Notes: generated by a model not told the origin, from the letters alone. 5,699 nucleotides of DNA from CAVOBC01 sp963693635 (GCA_963693635.1 CAVOBC010000315.1:1-5699); one strand, 5' to 3'; numbered from the stretch's first letter, positions 1-5,649 are shown. Numbers and translations are program-made.

Positions 1-1
1 G

Positions 2-529
2 CTGGCGGCAGTCGGTATCGGCAGCCTGCGCTTCAATTTCCCGTATATGGAAGCAGGGAAGCCAAGGACCGACAAGCCGGAGATTTGCGTCAGTGTTTTC
101 GATGCAGCATTGGATCGCCTCCTCAAGACCGGGTGCACCGACCCGATTCTCATCGGTGGCCATTCATTCGGTGGCCGGATGGCGACGCATGCAGCGGCGG
201 AACTGAGTCGTGGCGATATCGTCGGTGTCGTTTGTTTTTCGTTTCCGCTACACATGCCGAAGAAGCCGACGACCAAGCGTGCGGCACACCTACCCGCAAT
301 AAGTGTGCCGATGCTGCTGCTTTCAGGCGACCGCGATGGGATGATCGAGCGCGATCTCATCGAGCCCATCGTCGAGGATCTGCCACTTGCAACGCTGCAT
401 TGGTTACACACGGCTGATCATAGCTACAAGATCCTGAAGCGGACCCGAACGGGCCCTGAGTCGGTGTATGACGAGGCGGCGAGAGTACTCCGCGGGTGGA
501 GCGAACGGACGCTGGCCAAACCCGGTTGA
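2..529 (+). CDS. Alpha/beta hydrolase, Tex30/KANSL3-like (COG3571 type), 5' partial
   Basis: The reading frame is open from base 2 to the TGA at 527-529 (175 visible residues), so the gene begins left of the window; the ATG at 47 is internal. The visible protein begins just before an LRFNFPY motif, followed by ME.GK, which is typical of the small Tex30/KANSL3-like alpha/beta hydrolases. The nucleophile elbow GGHSFGGRM puts the probable catalytic Ser at visible residue 55 (codon 164-166). GDRDGM gives the probable Asp at residue 112, and TADHS gives the probable His at residue 140, in the usual Ser-Asp-His order. Family members are about 200-220 residues, so only the N-terminal strand region is missing. 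They are cytosolic, and most bacterial members have no known substrate; some are labelled dienelactone-hydrolase-like. There is no signal peptide in the visible part. The next gene starts 87 bp downstream on the same strand, so cotranscription is possible. The family call is firm and the substrate unknown. Confidence 0.88.
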   Translation: MAAVGIGSLRFNFPYMEAGKPRTDKPEICVSVFDAALDRLLKTGCTDPILIGGHSFGGRMATHAAAELSRGDIVGVVCFSFPLHMPKKPTTKRAAHLPAISVPMLLLSGDRDGMIERDLIEPIVEDLPLATLHWLHTADHSYKILKRTRTGPESVYDEAARVLRGWSERTLAKPG

Positions 530-584
530 TCAGGGCCGTCGCGGGTCGCAAAACGATCGAGCGCAGGAAGTTGTCAGGAATGTG

Positions 585-590
585 TATAGT
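585..590 (+). promoter_or_regulatory. Possible -10 element (TATAGT) before the deacylase gene
   Basis: TATAGT matches the sigma70 -10 consensus at 5 of 6 positions and sits 26 bases before the start codon in the 87-bp gap after the hydrolase. I see no convincing -35 at 16-18 bp spacing, so this is a weak candidate; readthrough from the upstream hydrolase gene is an equal possibility. Confidence 0.22.
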
Positions 591-605
591 CAACGCAAAA
601 CAAAC

Positions 606-610
606 AGAGG
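606..610 (+). promoter_or_regulatory. Ribosome binding site of the deacylase gene
   Basis: AGAGG lies 6 bases upstream of the ATG at 617. It supports that ATG as the start, and the protein then opens with the family-typical DLVIKNG segment. Confidence 0.6.
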
Positions 611-616
611 TTCCCC

Positions 617-2308
617 ATGTCCCTTGATCTGGTCATCAAAAACGGCACTGTGATCGACGGTTCCGGCATGCCGCGGTTCAGAGCGGACGTTGGTGTCAAG
701 GACGGCCGCATCACGATCATCGGTCGCATCAACGAGTCGGCGAGCGAGACGATCGACGCCGAGGGGCACGTGGTTGCACCCGGCTTCATCGATGGCCACA
801 CCCACATGGATGCGCAGATTGCGTGGGACCCGTTGGGCACCTGCTCTTGCTGGCACGGTGTCACGAGCGTCGTCATGGGCAACTGCGGATTTTCGCTGGC
901 GCCCTGCAAGGAAGAAGACGCGGGGATGGTCATGCGCAATCTGGAGCGCGCCGAAGACATCTCACCCAAGGCCATGGCTGCCGGGATCAAGTGGTCCTGG
1001 GAGACCTACAGCGATTATCTCGACACGGTCGAGGGTTTGCCAAAGGGCATCAACTACGCCGGGTATGTAGGTCACTCGGCGCTGCGCACCTACGTCATGG
1101 GCGAGCGTGCGTTCAGCGAGACCGCGAGCGAAGATGATGTTGTCGCCATGCAGGCCGAACTGCGTTCTGCGATCAAGGCCGGCGCGATCGGCTTATCGAC
1201 GTCGCGAACACCCAATCACCTGACGCCGGATGATCGACCGGTCGCGAGCCGCCTCGCCAACTGGGAGGAAATCCAACAGCTCGTCGGGGTGATGGGGGAC
1301 CTCAACAAGGGCATCTTTGAGATCGCCCATGAGCATGTCGGCCGCAAGCCAGAACGCATTGCCGATTACTTCGGTCGGTTGAAGCAGTTGACGCTGGATA
1401 CGGGCCGACCCATCACCTGGGGAATGTTCGGTTCGCGTCAGGCACCGGACTACTGGCGCCAGTACTTTGACCTACTGGATGAGGTCGCGGATGCGGGCGG
1501 GCGCATGTTTGCCCAGGTCCACAGCCGCGCACTCAACACGGTCCTGTCGTTTGAATCAAATACGCCGTTTGACGCCTGGGAACACTGGCGGGACCTGCGC
1601 GCACTGCCGCTTGAACAGCAAAAGGTGGCATTGCGAGATCCCGAGACCCGCCGCAAGTTAATCGAAATTGGCAGCAAGGCGTATGACGGCCCGCGTCTCG
1701 TCGGTGCGGAGGCACGCCCGCCTGACTGGGACTGGTTCTACATCATGGACGCGCCGATTGGTCCGTATAAGACCATGTCGCAGTTGGTGGCTGAGACGGG
1801 CAAGAACCCGGTTGAGACCATGATCGACCTTGCGCTTGACAAGGACCTGAAGCAGTTCTTCCTGCAACCGATTGCCAACGAGAATCAGGACCATGTGCTC
1901 GAGATGATGAAGCATCCGCGCGCGGTTGTGACGTTCTCAGACTCCGGGGCGCACGTCTCTCAGATCATGGACTCGTCCTTGCAGACCCACCTTCTCGGAC
2001 ACTGGGTACGAGAGAAGGAAGCTTTTGCGCTTGAAGAAGCGGTGCGGATGTTGACCATGGTGCCGGCGACGCAATGGGGACTGCACGACCGCGGGCTCCT
2101 CCGCTGCGGCATGGCCGCCGATATGGTGGTCTTTGACCCCGCCACGATTTCACCGCAGATGCCGGAGGTCGTCAGTGATCTTCCCGCCGGTGAAACTCGG
2201 CTCAAGCAGAAAGCGGACGGCATCCTCGCGACCGTGGTCAACGGCCATCAATTGCTGGCGAACAACGAACACACGGGTGCCCTCCCCGGTCAACTCCTTA
2301 GGGCGTGA
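617..2308 (+). CDS. N-acyl-D-amino-acid deacylase family amidohydrolase
   Basis: This 563-residue protein belongs to the D-aminoacylase branch of the metal-dependent amidohydrolase superfamily (amidohydrolase family 3, COG3653). Known members hydrolyse N-acyl-D-amino acids to the D-amino acid plus a carboxylate in the cytoplasm. Residues 1-55 form the N-terminal beta-sandwich half (DLVIKNGTVIDGSG). The first metal motif is GFIDGHTHMD (H61, H63). The GNCGF motif supplies C90, the position of the bridging cysteine in characterised D-aminoacylases. AHEH (H238, H240) and QVHSR (H302) are probable barrel histidines, and FSDSGAH (D442, H446) carries the catalytic Asp. The C-terminal half closes with G.AADMVVFDP (about 498-508) and a VVNG strand (541-543). 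It is longer than classical D-aminoacylases (about 480-500 residues), with extra sequence around 305-380, which places it in the common 560-580-residue subgroup of uncertain substrate. The AGAGG at 606-610 and the canonical N-terminus support the start. The family is clear; the exact acyl substrate is not. Confidence 0.9.
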   Translation: MSLDLVIKNGTVIDGSGMPRFRADVGVKDGRITIIGRINESASETIDAEGHVVAPGFIDGHTHMDAQIAWDPLGTCSCWHGVTSVVMGNCGFSLAPCKEEDAGMVMRNLERAEDISPKAMAAGIKWSWETYSDYLDTVEGLPKGINYAGYVGHSALRTYVMGERAFSETASEDDVVAMQAELRSAIKAGAIGLSTSRTPNHLTPDDRPVASRLANWEEIQQLVGVMGDLNKGIFEIAHEHVGRKPERIADYFGRLKQLTLDTGRPITWGMFGSRQAPDYWRQYFDLLDEVADAGGRMFAQVHSRALNTVLSFESNTPFDAWEHWRDLRALPLEQQKVALRDPETRRKLIEIGSKAYDGPRLVGAEARPPDWDWFYIMDAPIGPYKTMSQLVAETGKNPVETMIDLALDKDLKQFFLQPIANENQDHVLEMMKHPRAVVTFSDSGAHVSQIMDSSLQTHLLGHWVREKEAFALEEAVRMLTMVPATQWGLHDRGLLRCGMAADMVVFDPATISPQMPEVVSDLPAGETRLKQKADGILATVVNGHQLLANNEHTGALPGQLLRA

Positions 2309-2329
2309 TGGAGTTCACTAAGCAGGTTG

Positions 2330-2433
2330 TTTTTCAGCGGCCTTTCATGGAACTAAAGCAGTATGCTGCGTTAAGTTCCCTGTGCGACAGGACAGCGCGC
2401 TAATCCGGCACCGCGAAATGCTGCTTAGTGAGT
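2330..2433 (+). repeat. Diverged direct repeat, copy 1
   Basis: This copy starts at TTTTTCAGC, contains the exact 15-mer CATGGAACTAAAGCA (2346-2360), continues through TTCCCTG.GCGACAG, and ends at GAAATGCTGCTTAGTGAGT. The same blocks recur in the same order at 2692-2779, 362 bp downstream. Copy 1 is about 16 bp longer, including extra bases around 2391-2406, where GACAG is doubled. TCACTAAGCAG at 2315-2325 and its exact complement at 2421-2431 form an 11-bp inverted repeat around this copy, like the ends of a small mobile element. Confidence 0.8.
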
Positions 2434-2453
2434 GCGGTGCAAGGATGCACCGC
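2434..2453. repeat. Hairpin, 7-bp perfect stem
   Basis: GCGGTGC (2434-2440) and GCACCGC (2447-2453) are exact complements around a 6-base loop, immediately after copy 1 of the long repeat. Confidence 0.65.
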
Positions 2454-2493
2454 CATTTTCCGCAGGCCTCTTTTCTGCAAGCCTCTTTTCTGT
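2449..2493. repeat. 15-bp tandem repeat, three units
   Basis: Units start at 2449, 2464 and 2479. Units two and three differ at 2 of 15 positions and share GCCTCTTTTCTG. Unit one is degenerate, with about 9 of 15 matches that keep the central TTTTC. The period of 15 bp keeps reading frame, which explains a QASFLQASFL-like shadow translation that should not be taken as a protein. Confidence 0.7.
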
Positions 2494-2524
2494 ACGGAAG
2501 TGCGAGATTTGTATGCAAACCGAC

Positions 2525-2556
2525 TCCCAAGAATTGTCAGGATGACAACCTTGGGA
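2525..2556. repeat. Two-part hairpin
   Basis: TCCCAAG (2525-2531) pairs with CTTGGGA (2550-2556), and inside it TTGTCA (2534-2539) pairs with TGACAA (2543-2548) around a 3-base loop. Thirteen base pairs are interrupted by a small asymmetric internal loop (AA opposite C). Confidence 0.65.
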
Positions 2557-2560
2557 CCAG

Positions 2561-2595
2561 AACTATCAGGCTGCTGAAAAAGCAGCCTGATAGTT
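2561..2595. repeat. Perfect 15-bp inverted repeat with GAAAA loop
   Basis: AACTATCAGGCTGCT (2561-2575) and AGCAGCCTGATAGTT (2581-2595) are exact reverse complements around a 5-base GAAAA loop. It is the strongest hairpin in the window. It could act as a terminator or RNA-stabilising stem, but no T-run follows it on either strand. As part of a hairpin series it is more likely a repeat-element component. Confidence 0.85.
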
Positions 2596-2617
2596 CGATA
2601 CGTGGATGGTTCGGCCG

Positions 2618-2644
2618 TAAATCGACGACGTAAGTCGTGATTTA
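2618..2644. repeat. Hairpin with single-base bulge
   Basis: TAAATC (2618-2623) pairs with GATTTA (2639-2644), and ACGAC (2625-2629) pairs with GTCGT (2634-2638) around a GTAA loop. Eleven base pairs carry one bulged G at 2624. Confidence 0.7.
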
Positions 2645-2650
2645 TCGCGA

Positions 2651-2666
2651 GCGGGCTGAGGCCCGC
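2651..2666. repeat. GC-rich hairpin
   Basis: GCGGGC (2651-2656) and GCCCGC (2661-2666) are exact complements around a TGAG loop. It sits 6 bases after the preceding hairpin and 4 bases before the next one. Confidence 0.6.
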
Positions 2667-2670
2667 GACT

Positions 2671-2699
2671 CTGAAAAAGTGCAGGGAGCACTTTTTCAG
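2671..2699. terminator. 12-bp hairpin with A/T-tract stem, possible bidirectional terminator
   Basis: CTGAAAAAGTGC (2671-2682) and GCACTTTTTCAG (2688-2699) are exact complements around AGGGA. Runs of A and T lie within the stem, and copy 2 of the long repeat begins inside its right arm. It lies downstream of both convergent genes, so it could help end transcription from either side. The lack of a free T-run after the stem keeps this tentative. Confidence 0.5.
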
Positions 2700-2779
2700 C
2701 ACCCTTGCATGGAACTAAAGCAATTTGCTGCGGTGTTCCCTGCGCGACAGCGCGGCACCGTGAAATGCTGCTAGTGAGT
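2692..2779 (+). repeat. Diverged direct repeat, copy 2
   Basis: This is the second, shorter copy of the repeat at 2330-2433, with the 15-mer CATGGAACTAAAGCA at 2708-2722. Inside it, GGAAC (2711-2715) pairs with GTTCC (2735-2739), and AGCA (2719-2722) with TGCT (2726-2729), so the start of the unit can fold. Its right end, TAGTGAGT, overlaps the last two codons and the stop of the peptidase gene on the minus strand. It therefore reaches into the coding sequence. Confidence 0.8.
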
Positions 2780-3907
2780 CACTTCGAGCGCCATGTCGCA
2801 AAGGGCGTCGATCCACGGCAGCAGGACACCAAGGTCCACAGCATCCGGCCACACATCCGCGGGGTGGTGAAAGAGCGGATTGAAACCGACGATAGAGAGG
2901 TACTCGCCGCCGCCGTCAAAGATGTTGCCCGCTTCACCCCCCGGGCGATTGCCGGGTGACGCCTCCGAGGCTGGCGACACACCACGCCGGGCTGCATGCG
3001 CGATGAAATCATCGCGACATTGCTTCCAGGAAAATTGCAGGCGCACAGCACCACCCGCCGCGCCGAAGTTGGCGCCGAGATGAATCCAGAGCGCAGCCGC
3101 TTTGATCAGTTCCTGGCGTTGGTCCAGATAGCGCACGAGGCCGGTGTGGCCGAGTTCGTGACCGGTGTTGGCCGTAAAGTGCATGCTCCGCCGTGGGGCG
3201 GCCGCTGCGACTGCTCGCAACATCTCAAGCAGTGCCGCGATGCCGCCACCGCGCTCGGACGCGCATTGCCACCACCCGCTCCGCGGCGTCATGACGACGA
3301 TCGGCGGCAGGCCCGGCTCGGTACCTTCGATCGTTGCGAGCACGTTGCTGGCCTCGGCCGCGGTGTGGGTGCCAGAGATCGTCAGCTTGACCGGCACATT
3401 GTGAGCGAGGGCCTGCTCGTGACAGTGGGCGACCTGGAGCACCGGCGGACCGAAGGGCGACCCGAACGACTCGGCGTTGACGACCGCCGGTTGATCCTGA
3501 GGCATGCCGCTCGCCGTCACCGCGATGATGGCCCTCGCGCGACTCTCGCGTCTGCGCCTGGCGAAGTCTGCAACCCGGTTTGACCGGGCGGAGATTACTT
3601 CGATGTCATCGCCAATCGTTCCGGTGATGCCCGCTGCATCTGTCATCGGCGCATCATAGGCAGGTACGCCGCCAATCTGATGGCCATTGGCGACAACAGA
3701 GGCGTCAGCGATATCAATCCGCTGCATCGCGAAGGTGTCAAGAACCGGATCGCCGCCAGCAGCCCGCATCTCATTTATGAGCCACGATACGCTCGATTGG
3801 TCAACCGTCGTGCCGGTGCGGTGAATGCCCTGATCGTTGTACGCGCGAATGATCCGGGAAATCCTGTCGCCCCGCCCTGCTGCGACGTGACCTCGGGTGC
3901 CTGACAT
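2771..3907 (-). CDS. M28-like metallopeptidase with atypical active-site motifs
   Basis: This 378-residue protein, counted from the ATG at 3907, has the layout of M28 aminopeptidases: an N-terminal part, a PA-like insert (about 95-175) and a catalytic C-terminal part. Family-like blocks are IVVMTPRSGWW..SERGGGIAALLEMLRAV (about 203-233), HFTANTGHELGHTGL (243-257) and FHHPADVWPDAVD (346-358). By eye, the canonical first Zn histidine falls near T207. The bridging Asp corresponds to E218, the catalytic-base Glu to H250, the ligand Glu to E251, and the last ligand His to H347. It may therefore use a different metal set, or have lost peptidase activity. There is no signal peptide, so it is probably cytosolic. 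A TTG at 3928 would add seven residues but has no ribosome binding site; AGAAAG sits just before the ATG. The gene starts 28 bp after the FAD oxidoreductase stop, suggesting an operon. Its 3' end overlaps repeat copy 2. Confidence 0.8.
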   Translation of the reverse strand: MSGTRGHVAAGRGDRISRIIRAYNDQGIHRTGTTVDQSSVSWLINEMRAAGGDPVLDTFAMQRIDIADASVVANGHQIGGVPAYDAPMTDAAGITGTIGDDIEVISARSNRVADFARRRRESRARAIIAVTASGMPQDQPAVVNAESFGSPFGPPVLQVAHCHEQALAHNVPVKLTISGTHTAAEASNVLATIEGTEPGLPPIVVMTPRSGWWQCASERGGGIAALLEMLRAVAAAAPRRSMHFTANTGHELGHTGLVRYLDQRQELIKAAALWIHLGANFGAAGGAVRLQFSWKQCRDDFIAHAARRGVSPASEASPGNRPGGEAGNIFDGGGEYLSIVGFNPLFHHPADVWPDAVDLGVLLPWIDALCDMALEVTH

Positions 3908-3935
3908 AGTCTTTCTGTCTTTCGTCAATCGGACA

Positions 3936-5300
3936 CTAGTTTCTCAGAATTTTGCCGGGATTCATGATGTTGTGCGGATCAAGCGCGCGTTTGATTGCAC
4001 GCATGATGTCGACACCTGCACCGTGCTCCAACTCCAGATATTCAAGTTTGCCGTAGCCGATGCCATGCTCGCCGGTGCAGGTGCCGCCCATCTCGATCGC
4101 GCGTCTGACGAGACGGTCGTTGACTTCGTTCGCAGTGCGCATCTCCTCTTCGTCGTCTGTATGCACGAGCAACAACAGATGGAAGTTGCCGTCGCCGACA
4201 TGCCCAACGATCGGCGATATCATGCTGTACGCCTCCAGGTCCTTCCTGGTCTCCATGATGCATTCGGTGAGGCGAGAGATAGGCACGCAGACATCGGTCG
4301 GCCACCCGGACGTCCCGGGTCTGATCGCCATCGCTGCGTAGTAGGCGTCATGACGTGCCTGCCATAGCTTGTTCTTGTCTTCCTGGCGGGTCGACCATTG
4401 GAATTCACCACCGCCGAATTCGCCCACGAGCGCGCCGACCATCTCGCTCTGTTCCTTGACACTCGCTGCCGTGCCGTGGAACTCGAAAAACAGGGTGTGC
4501 TGCTCCGGGTATGCCAGATCGGAATAAGCGTTGACCGCTTTCATCTGTACATCGTCGAGCAACTCCACCCGCGCGACTGGAATGCCCGTTTGGGTAATTG
4601 CGATCACGGTGTTGACTGCATCATCCAGGTTCTCGAACGAGCAGACACCGGCGGAGTCGGCCTCAGGAAGTCCAAAAAGTTTGAGCTGTATCTCGGTGAT
4701 CACACCGAGCGTGCCCTCTGAGCCGCACATCAGACGGGTCAGGTCGTAACCCGCTGCTGATTTCCTCGATCGCCCACCGGTTTTTACGACCGAGCCATCA
4801 GGCATGACCATGGTGAGACCGAGGACGTTCTCGCGCATGGTGCCGTAACGCACGGCATTGGTGCCGGAGGCCCGGGTTGCGGTCATGCCGCCGAGTGTTG
4901 CGTCTGCGCCCGGGTCAACGGGAAAGAAGACACCCGCGTGTCGGAGTTCCATGTTGAGTTGCTTGCGCGTGACGCCCGCTTGTACGCGGCAGTCGAGATC
5001 TTCAGCGTTCACTTCCAACACTTGATTCATCAGTGACATGTCGAGGCAGATGCCGCCTTGCAATGCAGCGACGTGTCCCTCGAGCGACGTGCCCACCCCG
5101 AACGGGATAATCGGAATCTTGCGCTCGGCACAAATCTTCACGATTTCGCTCACCTCATCGATGGAAGTGGCGTAGACAACAGCGTCCGGCGATTTCCCGG
5201 CGTGGAAGGACTCGTCCCGCCCGTGCTGATCAAGGACGTCAGCGTTCAAAACAAGCCGGTCACCAAAGCGCCCCTTTAGGGTGTTGATCGCGATTTCCAT
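3936..5300 (-). CDS. FAD-binding oxidoreductase, D-lactate dehydrogenase/GlcD type
   Basis: This 454-residue protein is a complete member of the FAD-linked oxidase family (PCMH-type FAD domain plus FAD-oxidase C-terminal domain) that includes mitochondrial LDHD, GlcD and related D-2-hydroxyacid dehydrogenases. These oxidise D-lactate, glycolate or similar acids to 2-oxo acids and pass electrons to a cytochrome, quinone or electron-transfer flavoprotein. The N-terminal FAD half has PFGVGTSLEGH (66-76), DPGADATLGGMTATRASGTNA (129-149), RYGTMRENVLG (151-161) and GSEGTLGVITE (193-203). The C-terminal half has HVGDGNFH (367-374) with family-conserved histidines, GTCTGEHGIGYGK (406-418), and the closing DPHNIMNPGKIL (441-452). 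Length matches LDHD-like single-chain enzymes. No signal peptide or membrane segment is seen. A GTG at 5333 would add 11 residues, but GGGGA at 5307-5311, six bases before the ATG at 5300, favours that ATG. The peptidase-like gene follows 28 bp downstream. The substrate cannot be read from sequence alone. Confidence 0.92.
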   Translation of the reverse strand: MEIAINTLKGRFGDRLVLNADVLDQHGRDESFHAGKSPDAVVYATSIDEVSEIVKICAERKIPIIPFGVGTSLEGHVAALQGGICLDMSLMNQVLEVNAEDLDCRVQAGVTRKQLNMELRHAGVFFPVDPGADATLGGMTATRASGTNAVRYGTMRENVLGLTMVMPDGSVVKTGGRSRKSAAGYDLTRLMCGSEGTLGVITEIQLKLFGLPEADSAGVCSFENLDDAVNTVIAITQTGIPVARVELLDDVQMKAVNAYSDLAYPEQHTLFFEFHGTAASVKEQSEMVGALVGEFGGGEFQWSTRQEDKNKLWQARHDAYYAAMAIRPGTSGWPTDVCVPISRLTECIMETRKDLEAYSMISPIVGHVGDGNFHLLLLVHTDDEEEMRTANEVNDRLVRRAIEMGGTCTGEHGIGYGKLEYLELEHGAGVDIMRAIKRALDPHNIMNPGKILRN

Positions 5301-5306
5301 GTCGGT

Positions 5307-5311
5307 TCCCC
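5307..5311 (-). promoter_or_regulatory. Ribosome binding site of the FAD oxidoreductase gene
   Basis: GGGGA, read on the minus strand, ends six bases before the ATG at 5300. It decides for this ATG over the in-frame GTG at 5333, which has no purine-rich sequence at the right distance. Confidence 0.5.
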
Positions 5312-5426
5312 GATGTAAGTGGTGTGTCGCCACCTAGCGACGTTTGGGAAGGATAAACACTGTTGGAAGGTGACGCTAATCGGCGCCGGGATACCCGTAG
5401 TGGTTCTCCAGTTTTCTCGCGCGTTC

Positions 5427-5432
5427 TTTATA
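5427..5432 (-). promoter_or_regulatory. Possible -10 element for the FAD oxidoreductase/peptidase operon
   Basis: TATAAA, read on the minus strand, lies about 127 bases upstream of the ATG at 5300 and matches the sigma70 -10 consensus at 5 of 6 positions. A GCGACA-like -35 upstream sits only about 14 bp away, so the match is poor. Confidence 0.25.
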
Positions 5433-5465
5433 GGAGTGCACCTTTGTGTCGCGCGCGCTTTCTTC

Positions 5466-5514
5466 AAAGGCACCCCCTTTTTCAAATGCTCCTTCTGTCA
5501 AAGGTGCCTTTTTT
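5466..5514 (+). terminator. Terminator-like hairpin upstream of the 5655 gene
   Basis: AAAGGCACC (5466-5474) is the exact complement of GGTGCCTTT (5503-5511), and the stem ends in a run of six T (5509-5514), as in a plus-strand intrinsic terminator. The 28-base loop is long, which weakens the call. The upstream GCACCTTTG (5438-5446) can pair with either arm: six bp with 5465-5470 or nine bp with 5499-5507. Alternative folds are therefore possible in a leader RNA. Confidence 0.35.
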
Positions 5515-5613
5515 GGGGAAGCGCAGCCTCATTTAGCACGCATTTTTTGGGATGCATTTGCATTTGAGGGTACTTTCAAAAGAACTGGCACGCACTTTCA
5601 ATAGCACGAGGCG

Positions 5614-5619
5614 TAGAAT
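5614..5619 (+). promoter_or_regulatory. Possible -10 element (TAGAAT) for the right-edge gene
   Basis: TAGAAT matches the sigma70 -10 consensus at 5 of 6 positions and would start RNA about 30 bases before the ATG at 5655. The best -35 at 16-bp spacing, GCACTT at 5592-5597, is poor, so activator dependence or another promoter is possible. If this is the promoter, the terminator-like hairpin at 5466-5514 lies upstream of it and would not act as its leader. Confidence 0.25.
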
Positions 5620-5643
5620 ACCGTTTTTTCGTCCCACCCCGAC

Positions 5644-5649
5644 AGGAGA
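5644..5649 (+). promoter_or_regulatory. Ribosome binding site of the right-edge gene
   Basis: AGGAGA stands five bases before the ATG at 5655. It is the best Shine-Dalgarno match in the window and the main reason to accept the short open frame at the edge as a gene. Confidence 0.65.

Larger units (their letters stand above)
2309..2770. other. Repeat-dense intergenic region between convergent genes
   Basis: No credible gene lies here. Short open frames on both strands run straight through hairpins and repeats and have no ribosome binding sites or recognisable domains. The interval holds two copies of a ~90-105 bp repeat, a 15-bp tandem repeat and at least six inverted repeats, listed separately. 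It lies where the plus-strand deacylase and the minus-strand peptidase genes converge, so the hairpins may also stop transcription from both sides. Confidence 0.8.
5424..5514. repeat. Three degenerate 32-34 bp spaced repeats
   Basis: The blocks TTCTTTATAGGAGTGCACCTTT (5424-5445), CTTTCTTCAAAGGCACC (5458-5474) and CCTTCTGTCAAAGGTGCC (5491-5508) align by their C/T-rich starts, a central A/G-rich stretch and a GCACC or GTGCC end. These ends begin at 5438, 5470 and 5504, so spacing is 32 and 34 bp, about three helical turns. The second and third units are clearly related (TCAAAGG...CC then a T-run); the first is more diverged. Confidence 0.45.

Noticed and set aside
2561..2595. Classical intrinsic terminator or RAYT-associated REP hairpin
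   Set aside because: No T-run follows the stem on either strand, and I see no GTAG/GGAG tetranucleotide at its foot, so neither label is supported specifically.
2449..2699. CRISPR array
   Set aside because: The repeats are short, tandem or palindromic with no regular unique spacers, and no cas gene is present.
2382..2702. Short open frames on both strands across the repeat block (83 and 100 codons)
   Set aside because: They run through hairpins and a 15-bp tandem repeat, have no ribosome binding site and match no domain. The repetitive peptide is a by-product of the in-frame DNA repeat.
2996..3583. A 195-codon plus-strand open frame
   Set aside because: It lies antisense inside the peptidase gene, has no recognisable motif, and is expected from GC-rich codon use on the other strand.
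3897..4367. A 156-codon plus-strand open frame
   Set aside because: It is antisense to the conserved C-terminal half of the FAD oxidoreductase, which carries clear family motifs.
5301..5333. GTG start at 5333 for the FAD oxidoreductase
   Set aside because: There is no ribosome binding site before it, while the ATG at 5300 has GGGGA at good distance and gives the usual family length.
5319..5567. An 82-codon plus-strand frame with many Phe and Cys residues
   Set aside because: It starts within the FAD oxidoreductase leader without a ribosome binding site. Its FF/C-rich repeats come from the TTC/CTTT-rich degenerate DNA repeats.
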